From: Galeruca laticollis
Lineage: Eukaryota > Arthropoda > Insecta > Coleoptera > Chrysomelidae
NCBI GenBank assembly: GCA_963921935.1
Contig: OY998177.1
Coordinates: 5,111,754-5,175,753 of the forward strand
Direction: 5' to 3'
DNA: 64,000 nt
Positions within the stretch are counted from its first letter, which is position 1, and every line of letters starts with the position of its first letter. Shown piece by piece: positions 56,860-64,000 of the stretch. Made by a program: the position numbers and the translations under genes. Under the pieces are notes generated by a model, which was not told where the DNA came from, ran no database searches, and worked only from the letters and a program-made list of their open reading frames with translations.

Positions 56860-57240
56860 CTCCAGTTTGTAATAAACGGACATGCCTGTTTTTCTATTGA
56901 CCCTTCTCAATGATTCAAGTAAATTATAGCAAAAGTGTTTTCTTTTATTGAAAACAAAATCAAATCAATTATGCAATATGTTTGTTTAATTGTAGTATTA
57001 CTAATTTGAAGTACAGAGAAAGTAAGTAGGTAGTTTTTATATTTATTATAATAAATAATGTCTGCTTTTCCACTGACCCCTCTTAATAATTCAAATGAAT
57101 AGTAGCAAAGAAATGCCAATTAATTAGGTAAACTATAAAAATGTTTATTATAGCAATAAACAGACATGTCCGCTTTTTCATTGATCCTTATTAATTATTC
57201 AAAAAAATTAAAGGAAAAATTGGTGTATGTTTTTATTGAA
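56860..57240 (-). repeat. Three degenerate copies of a segment with GGACATGTCC/GCTTTTCCATTGACCC
   Basis: Copies near 56880, 57060 and 57165 share CATGTCYGYTTTTYCAYTGAYCC and TTATTAATTCAAAT-like parts at irregular spacing. They adjoin the exon-like array and may belong to it. No clear frame. Confidence 0.5.
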
Positions 57241-57309
57241 AAGAAACAAATAAAAAATATTTTATAAAAATATCGATAAAATTATTATTACAAATTTAAT
57301 GTATTTTTC

Positions 57310-57695
57310 TTCATATTTATTAATACATGGCAACTGAAGTTCATCTTCCATTTTTCTCTACCATTTCTCCTCATAACAAAAAGTTTATAAAAATATCCAT
57401 TTTTTACGATTCTATACTCACAAAGGAATGGTGACCCCCCATCAACATTATTGAAGTCTGGATCCACGTAGTTATAAAGACTGAAAAATATACTTTAAAT
57501 ATTTTCTTTAAATAAATAATATGTCTACTTACAAAATTATTTTTCCCCCAATTCAGCAAAAGTATACAAATAATCCATATTACAAATTTGATATACATAA
57601 GTACTGAATACATTTTCATTATTTTTATGCATACAAGGCAACTGAACTGCATCTTCTATTTTCTTAATCCTCGGACAAAAAAAACAAAAAGTTTA
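57310..57695 (-). repeat. Two-copy repeat around a short exon-like segment
   Basis: The minus strand carries GAAGATG..TTCAGTTGCC.TGTAT after a TTTATAAACTTTTTG at 57690-57620 and again at 57395-57310, a period of about 297 bp. The first copy reads an open frame (IEDAVQLPCMHKNNENVFST). The second is disrupted. Confidence 0.55.
57422..57480 (-). CDS. Exon-like segment, 59 nt
   Basis: On the minus strand TATTTTTCAG precedes it and GTGAGTAT follows it. It reads LYNYVDPDFNNVDGGSPFL in one open frame. It lies downstream of the exon-like array in the same direction, so it could be a further exon of that gene. No family is recognised. Confidence 0.35.
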
Positions 57696-57750
57696 TAAAC
57701 TATCCCTTACAGTTACATCAGGCTACATTTTAGTTTTAGTTTTTACTTAC

Positions 57751-58588
57751 TGAATAGCTATAGCGAACACTGCTATATGGAAAGTATTTGGACCTGTGCG
57801 GGCAGTTGCATCACGTTCCGTTTTAGTGAAATTGTCAGTTCTGAAAATGAATAGATTTTTGTAAATAAGCCTTGTTAGTGTTTTTACTTACTGAATGGTA
57901 TCAGGAAACTCCGTTTTATGAAATATTAATGGACCTGCAGGGCAGTTACATCGGGCTTAGTTTTAGTTACATAATAGAACTGTAAATGAAATAAGAAAAT
58001 TAGATGCTTCTTCTAAGTAGGTTTTGCCATTTTTTTACTTACAGTATAGTTGTAGCGAAAACTGCTATATGAAAATTATCTGGACTTGTGCGGGCAGTTG
58101 CATCACGTTCCGTTTTAGTGAAATTGTCAGTTCTGAAAATGAATAGAAATTTGATTTTTGTAAATAAGTCTTGTTAGTGTTTTTACTTACTGAATGGTAT
58201 CAGGAAACTCTGTTTTATGAAATATTAATGCACCTGCGGGGCAGTTACATTTGGCTTAGTTTTAGTTACATAATCAGAACTCTAAATGAAATAAGAAAAT
58301 TAGATGCTTCTTCTAAGTAGGTTTTTTTCGTTTTTTTACTTACAGTATACTCGCAGTTGTAGCGAAAACTGCTATATGAAAATTATTTGGACCTGTGCGG
58401 GCTCTGTTACATCAGGTTCTGTTTTAATGAAACTGTCTGTTCTTAAAATGAATAGAAATTTGATTTTTGTAAATAAGTCTTGTTAGTTTTTGTACTTACG
58501 GATTAGTATCAGGAAACTCTGTTTTATCAAAGATTAATGGAACTGAGGGGCAGTTGCAGCTGGTTTCATGTTAGTGAAATTGTCAGTT
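57751..58588 (-). repeat. Array of six exon-like units with splice-like borders
   Basis: Six units of 88-98 nt on the minus strand, in transcription order: 58588-58500, 58441-58344, 58281-58191, 58132-58043, 57979-57892 and 57840-57751. Each is followed by GTAAGT. Each is preceded by AG at a similar place (CATTTTCAG, CATTTTAAG, CATTTAG or CATTTACAG). Gaps are 51-63 nt, the size of short insect introns. Two types alternate. Type A (second, fourth and sixth) is open in 90-nt copies, for example TDNFTKTERDATARTGPNTF. Type B copies share a one-base loss near their middle, so the two halves (VTKTKPNVTAP and LIFHKTEFPDTIQ) lie in different frames. Either a tandemly duplicated exon array, partly decayed, or a minisatellite built from an exon. 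Confidence 0.55.
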
Positions 58589-58646
58589 CTGAAAATGAAA
58601 AGAAATTAGATTTTTGTAAATAAGTTTTGTTACTCTTTTTACTTAA

Positions 58647-58855
58647 GGAGTAGTATCAGCGTCCACATCTAGATGCTGTCTTGCCAGACTTTTCTTTTTC
58701 TTATATTCTTATATTGCTTGCTTGATATAAGGGGGGTCAATACATTTCTGCCCTTTTCTTATTTGATTTCTGATTATTTCAGGAGCTATACATTCTGTAT
58801 AGAATTGCTTAAGTTTCGGAAGCATTTTTTCGGCCCAAATTAATGAATGAAGTAG
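58647..58855 (-). CDS. Larger exon-like frame heading the array
   Basis: The minus strand is open apart from one TAA (58709-58711). It reads LIWAEKMLPKLKQFYTECIA, then PEIIRNQIRKGQKCIDPPYI, then a Lys-rich stretch, then LARQHLDVDADTTP. The end aligns with the 3' ends of the type B units, but the donor reads TTAAGT instead of GTAAGT. A short open stretch (FDYWLDQVLKHLWFKDF) lies farther upstream near 58930-58870. It looks like real protein sequence. I do not recognise the family, and a transposon-encoded protein is possible. Confidence 0.4.
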
Positions 58856-59120
58856 GTAACATTATATTTTAAAAATCTTTGAACCATAAATGTTTTAAAA
58901 CTTGGTCTAGCCAATAGTCGAAATTTCCTTGCAAATTGTTTGATTATATAAGCATTTCAAAAAATCAAAGAAAATAAGAAACCAAATTATTATTAAAGGA
59001 TGACTTAGTAATAGTGTTAGTTGTTGATATTAAAAAAAAATTGTAAAACAAAGGACGACTAAAAAATTAATTTTGTCTACCTACTGTAGAAATGGCAATA
59101 GCGCTTCTTAATAGAATAGG

Positions 59121-59770
59121 ACTCGTTATACTCGCTCTAGTGAGGTGAAAATTAATAGGGTTCAACTGTGAGAGACTCTGAAAAATATCCAATTATAAAA
59201 TTGGCCACTTGTGTACACTCCGGAAGCTGTATCGTGCAAACAACCCGGAATTTCTCCAAAAAATGTTGGCACTTCAGGTACCATAGCACCCGTTGTACTA
59301 GCTCTATTGAGCTGAAAATCAATAAGGTTCATCTATAAGCTTTGAATAATATCCAATCATAAAATTGGTCATTTGCATACACTCTGAAGGCTGTATCGTG
59401 ATAACAACCCGAAATTTCTCCAAAAATGTGGCACTTCAGGAACCATAGCACCCGTTGTACTAGCTCTAGTAAGCTTAAAATCAATAAGGTTTGCCTATCA
59501 AAAGCTCTGAATAATATCCAATCATAAAATTTGTCATTTATATACACTCCGGAGGCTGTATCGTGCTAACAAACTGAAATTTCTCCAAAAATGTGATACT
59601 TTAATTACCATAGCACTCGTTCTACTGGCTCTGGTGAGCTGAAAATCAAAAGGGTTCATCTGTGAAATATCTTGAACAATATTCAGTCATACAATTGGTA
59701 ACTGGTTGCACTTCGGGGGCTGTATTGAGTTATACAGATAGGATTTTTTTCTAAAAACCATTTTTTGTGT
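59121..59770. repeat. Four tandem copies of a unit of about 165 bp
   Basis: Units start at about 59121, 59288, 59450 and 59615 with CYCGTTNTACTNGCTCT. They share AATATCCAATCATAAAATTGG and GGCTGTATCGTG, with spacings of 167, 162 and 165 bp. The minus-strand frame over units 2 and 3 repeats NDxFYDWILF, which probably follows from the DNA repeat. Confidence 0.9.
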
Positions 59771-62160
59771 TGTTCTTGCTGAAAAACGTAAAATCAGCTC
59801 AAAAAATCCAAAATTCCAACTTTTTTTTGGGTAAACCAATACTTTTCTCGCATATTAGATGGGTTGGATGGAAAAGTTATAATGTATTATATAAAAACAA
59901 ATATTTACCATTCAGGTGATCACACATATGTGTATCTGTCATTTAATAGATGGAAAAAAGAGAATTAACCAACTATTTTTTTTGTATAATGAAGGAAAAA
60001 TGTTTCAGTTCCAATCTCCACAACACATATGATCAATCTTTGCAAACAAAGTAGAAGCAAACTTGTACATGTTGATTGTATGTTGGATTTTGTACTGTAT
60101 ATATCGATCTCCCCACAATATATACATTATTATTTGTCATTACAGATCTTTCGCTTAAAAATTAGTTGTTATAGTTGCTTTGTAAGTTTTTTAAACGTTT
60201 GCTATTTTAAATTGAAATTCCTCACTGTACCTTACTTTCCTCTTTCTATTAAATGTAAAGCATTGTATTACAAGTAAATATTTCTTTGTATAATAAATTT
60301 GGAAACTCTTTGTTTATGTTATTTGTTTCTAGATAAAATTGAATATATTTACACATGTAGTTGAAAATAGAGCCTACATCATGTCAAACAAAATTTGAAA
60401 GCAACCAACAGAAACTCTGAAACTGATACAAATATGATTAGATTGAGACAAAGTTGTGACACGACGTTCTGTGTTTTCGAGACTAATTGGCCTATTTTCA
60501 ATCCTGTAAATTTGCATCTTTTCCGCAGTTTAATTTTCTTAGCATGAAACAAATAAAAATTTATTATCATGAAAACATTTTATTATGTTAATATAAATGG
60601 TACAGATTTTGAAAGATGTAGAATGTTTTTAAAGTATGTATTTTTTTGTTCCATTCTTGATTTCTAGTAATTCCCACAATGCTCTCACTTGGTATCCATA
60701 TTATTAAATAGCGCATGTCTTTTCATGCAATATGTAATGCACTATCAGGTGATAATAGTTATATTTTTCAATGATCACTATTATATATTCATCAAAATGA
60801 ATTATGCAATTCTTGTCTTCTGAGAGCGGTTTTAATTTTTTACTTCATTCATATACTTCAAAGGCCACTTCAATTAAGCATTTTTCGCTTTTCGCTAACA
60901 AACCCATATTATCATTAAAACAGGGTTTCAAGAGAATGTTGAAAGATGGTTTGATGATACTAGAACAAACAATCAGTATTATTTATCTCATATTTTCACA
61001 TTAATCAAATAATCCAGTAAACATAACTTCAAACATAGCTTTTAAAATTAAAAAATACGGATTGCAGGATAATTTACATTATCATAACTATAATTTTTGA
61101 TATCGGGTCGATACGATTACTTACTTTTTAACAATTTATTCCTTTCAAAAACATTTATGAAACTCTTAAATAATCAAAAATCTACACTCAAATGGAAATT
61201 ATGTCAACAAATTTTGTGTGGATCACAGCTGTTCTGTGGTTTGGATGCAACATAAAAAACAGAGATAAGGTTTCTGTGCTCACAAAAAGTTGAAATATTT
61301 GAAATCAAAACATTCGAACAGAGATGCGTTTCTTTGAACCGTCAATAGTGGAAAGACAGAGAGAGAAAATATGTTGAATAAGTACCAAATAATTACTAGA
61401 TTAGTAACTATTATTGTGTAGGTTTTTAGGTTTATATCCCAGCAAGCACAAAAGCATTACCTGTCTGTAACATAATGATACACAGAGACATTGAACGTCC
61501 CATGTAATGTACTTTAAATGTTCGTGGGAGCTCCCTGCAACCGCCAGATTTCGGTGTAATGTAGGGACTACGTTATTAAGTGAAACGAGTGATCCTTACT
61601 ATAAAATGTCGTCTCATTTTTGCGGTTAAATTTAAACAACTCACGCAAACTGGTAGAAGTCTAGTAAGCATAGTTATTTGAGGTTGCAATAATTCTATAG
61701 AACTTAATTTTGGCTTACAGGTATTGAAGATATTACTACAAATGAAATGTCAAAAATCTCTACAAATCCTACCTTTCCAAAAAATTGAGTTTTATTAGGA
61801 AATATCCTGTTAACTGGAAAAATGGTATTTTAAAAACAACTTAATTAATTATTGTCCCTCATGATATCACAAGAATCCGAAAATTAATACAAAGTGATCT
61901 TGACAATTGGTGACCAAAATATACCTACTTTTTTACAGCCTCAATTCTTATACAAACTATCTTAAAATTGGTAAAACGTTGTTTTTGGAGTAGGTAGGTC
62001 TATAGTTTAAATAAGCTCAAAACTGTTCTCTAAGAATTACCAACCTCAGTTTCCTGGATCCAGTTGATTACCTAGTCGTACTTGAATGAATAGAAGAAAA
62101 ATGTTTTATTGTTATGTGATCGATTTTCTTTTTATCATAAAATAGAGTTGTTTTTGTAAA
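59771..62160. other. AT-rich stretch without recognised features
   Basis: Short frames only; none resembles a known protein. I saw no long direct or inverted repeat and no structural RNA. Confidence 0.4.
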
Positions 62161-62209
62161 ATTAATTTCATTTATAGGAGAGTATACATGGAACTTGACC
62201 TTTAATTAG

Positions 62210-62709
62210 ATGATGCGAAAATATCAATCTTACAATTATGACAACCCAATACAAACACCTTCTGGAGATGTGGTACTACCTGTGACGGCTCTAATACCAT
62301 GTATAGAAAATGCTACGAAAATTTGCTCTCCAGATCTGGTTACAATATGTACAGGTTTTGGAGAAATAATGTGTATAGTCTTTAACGGCCACATCTATAA
62401 CTGCCAGGAATACAACATGACATGTTATAAAAGTTTGATTGAATGTCAACCAGATATAGAACAAGATTTTCTGTGTCAGAACAAGACGGAAGATAATTGG
62501 TATTGAAGGAAGACAAGAAATATGTTAATGTCGAAATGCCTTGCTTTGCTAATGTAACTTTAAACAGTAACTTACTTAATTTTGATATAAATACTTTCAA
62601 TGGGACTATACCAGAAACTGCTCCAAGTAGTTTTATGTATCATTACCGGTTATGCGTTATAACGTTGAGTTTACCAGGTCCTGAATCAGATATGTGTCTG
62701 ATAAATTAA
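62210..62709 (+). pseudogene. Cysteine-rich open frame, broken or spliced, unassigned
   Basis: From 62210 a frame of 98 codons has eight Cys: CIENATKICSPDLVTICTGF, GEIMCIVFNGHIYNCQEYN, MTCYKSLIEC and DFLCQN. The spacing CxF...YNC recalls Kazal-like insect proteins only loosely. It stops at 62504. The plus strand then continues in another frame to 62709 (VEMPCFANVTLNSNLLNFDI) with two more Cys and several NxT/S sites. TTTATAG at 62172-62178 is a possible acceptor upstream, but a TAG precedes the ATG. No signal peptide is seen. It may be one exon pair or a frameshifted remnant of a secreted protein. Confidence 0.35.
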
Positions 62710-63261
62710 ATTACATCTTGGAAATAACGACTTTCAGTATATGAGGTATAAAGTAAAATAAATAAAAAGTTGTTATATAATTAAAAATAGTTTATTAGAA
62801 AGAATGTTAAAAATATTTTATAGTTGTCTGTTGCTTTTATGAAATTCCATCCTATTGAAATATATTTTTTAATGTACACTCAAGTACAAAAAATTTGATC
62901 CACGCCTATTTTATAGAGATGGAGAACCATTTTTGGAGATATCACTTTTAGATCGAGCATACATTTAAGAAGGAACATTAGGTGTAAATCAGAAACACAG
63001 ATTATGTGAAGAAGTTATGTATTTATAAAAACATATGGCATTAAATTCGAAAATTGAAAAAAATTAAAAGTACTTCCGTTAATAAAAAAACAGTTACAAC
63101 AAAATGATGTTTATGTTATTTGTTACTAATACCTAGTATTTCCACCTAGGGTGTTTATAACAGTCTAAATACATCTCGCCATTGTGGTAATTAAATTTTG
63201 AACACTTTGACATTAAGTTGGTCCAATTCGTCCCATCCCAGACAGCAAGCATATGTCATGT

Positions 63262-63352
63262 TGACGTCCTTAATTAGTGATTTTCTGACGTCGTCGACGT
63301 AAAAATGACGTCATTAAGTGGACTTTACTATGTCGTTCTTCAAATGACGTCA
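63262..63352 (+). promoter_or_regulatory. Cluster of TGACGTCA-type sites
   Basis: Two full TGACGTCA palindromes (63306-63313 and 63345-63352) and two TGACGTC sites (63262, 63286) occur in 91 bases, about 60 bp before the hAT-like end. This is the CRE/bZIP consensus. Whether it acts on the transposon gene is unknown. Confidence 0.45.
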
Positions 63353-63411
63353 TTTTTTGGTCAGTATTGTTGTTAGCCGTTTAAAGAATTTGATTTTGGT
63401 TATTAAGACGG

Positions 63412-64000
63412 CAGCAAGGGCGGATCCACAGGAGGGGGGCTTTGGGGGCTCGAGCCCCTCCCCCTTTAGGAAGACTTGATATGTCATAAAAAGTCAAACA
63501 TCGCTATAAATACTAATAATAAATACAGAATTTATTTTATTATTCAGATTGTGTTTGACGTTCATATATAGCGAATACAAGTTATTTTTTGTCTCATTTG
63601 GACCTGCGTAAAATGAAGCGATCACAAACGACATTAACATCTTTTTTTACAAAAAAGCCAAAAAATAATACGGTTGTGGAGGTGAGACATTGTGGTAGTG
63701 GTGTTATAGAAGAAAACATCGTTATAGTAGCATCAACAAGTAGTGGCAGTACTGGCGTCGCTCGCAAGAATTTGAGGCAAGTAGTAGTAGTCAACCTAGC
63801 CGTTTTCCTGAGGAGCCCTCATAGCAAAGCGTAAGTATATAATTATAATATGCCTTTTCATATTTCGTAATAAATGATAAAAAGGAAAAAGGGATAAAAA
63901 TAAAAAATATTTTTTTGTATGTTCAAAGAATCACAGGATGTGACGTACAGCTAGATCTAAAAAAAATATTTTAACATTTTGTATTTTAGTTTTACTTTAC
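63412..64000 (+). mobile_element. 5' end of an hAT-like transposon, continues beyond the window
   Basis: CAGCAAGGGCGGATCCACAG followed by a G-rich and then C-rich stretch (GGGGGGCTTTGGGGGCTCGA) is the type of end that I know from hAT-like elements with CAGxGGCGGATCCA termini. A transposase-like first exon follows 150 bp later. The other end and the 8-bp target duplication are not in the window. Confidence 0.6.
63613..63830 (+). CDS. First exon of hAT/ZMYM1-like transposase, partial
   Basis: From ATG 63613 the frame reads MKRSQTTLTSFFTKKPKNNT, then an acidic Ser/Gly-rich linker. It is open to GC|GTAAGTAT at 63831, a strong donor. Basic residues with QxxLxxFF at the N-terminus are frequent in hAT-family transposases and their ZMYM1-like relatives, and the motif has the form of a PCNA-binding PIP box. 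The BED/TTF zinc finger and catalytic domain would lie in later exons beyond the window. Confidence 0.5.

Noticed and set aside
56860..57240. CRISPR-like or regular repeat array
   Set aside because: The spacing is irregular and the copies are degenerate, and the genome is eukaryotic.
59329..59547. Protein with repeated NDxFYDWILF
   Set aside because: The peptide repeat follows from the 165-bp DNA tandem repeat, and units 1 and 4 are not open in this frame.

Overview
The window is nuclear DNA of an insect and consists almost entirely of mobile elements nested in one another. It is AT-rich, with no operons, rRNA or CRISPR array. Genes have short GT-AG introns, and the element families (errantivirus-like, BEL/Pao, CR1-like, I-clade, Jockey-like, piggyBac-like, mariner-like, hAT-like) are typical of insects. 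A Ty3/Gypsy element with LTRs of about 3.7 kb recalls Woot of the flour beetle, so a beetle is a fair guess, but the order is not proved.

Layout, left part. 1-3555: an errantivirus-like LTR element on the minus strand, with an internal deletion from protease into integrase. 3917-4460: one LTR and the pol end of another LTR element. 4921-20780: a CR1-like LINE on the minus strand, split by the Woot-like element at 6978-19115. 20829-22670: a Mag-like Gypsy gag-protease remnant on the minus strand, itself interrupted by a short element (21307-22115) with a THAP-like reading frame. 22838-31234: a complete, recent BEL/Pao element with 5-bp target duplications.

Middle part. 31446-31706: an LTR. 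31725-34338: a decayed gene of a multi-copy insect family, cut by a 5'-truncated LINE with a 6-bp duplication. 34548-35706 and 52919-53297 look like exons of one host gene separated by a 17-kb intron. That intron holds a Jockey remnant, short inverted-repeat elements, tRNA-like SINE heads, a dimeric satellite, a piggyBac-like element sitting exactly in a TTAA of that satellite, a full-length I-clade LINE inside the piggyBac element, and a mariner-like element with terminal inverted repeats of about 270 bp.

Right part. 53708-54257: the C-terminal end of a second copy of the multi-copy family. 54952-55463: an inverted second copy of the THAP-type short element. 55942-56344: a TA-flanked MITE. 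57310-58855: the most unusual part, an array on the minus strand of short exon-like units of about 90 nt, each flanked by acceptor- and donor-like sites and separated by 51-63 nt, next to a larger open exon. Then come a 165-bp tandem repeat (59121-59770), a short cysteine-rich frame (62210-62709) and the 5' end of an hAT-like transposon (63412 to the window end).

Almost every mobile-element gene carries stops or frameshifts. The exceptions are I-clade ORF1, which is open throughout, and the visible first exon of the hAT-like transposase. Everything was read by eye; no alignments or database searches were run.
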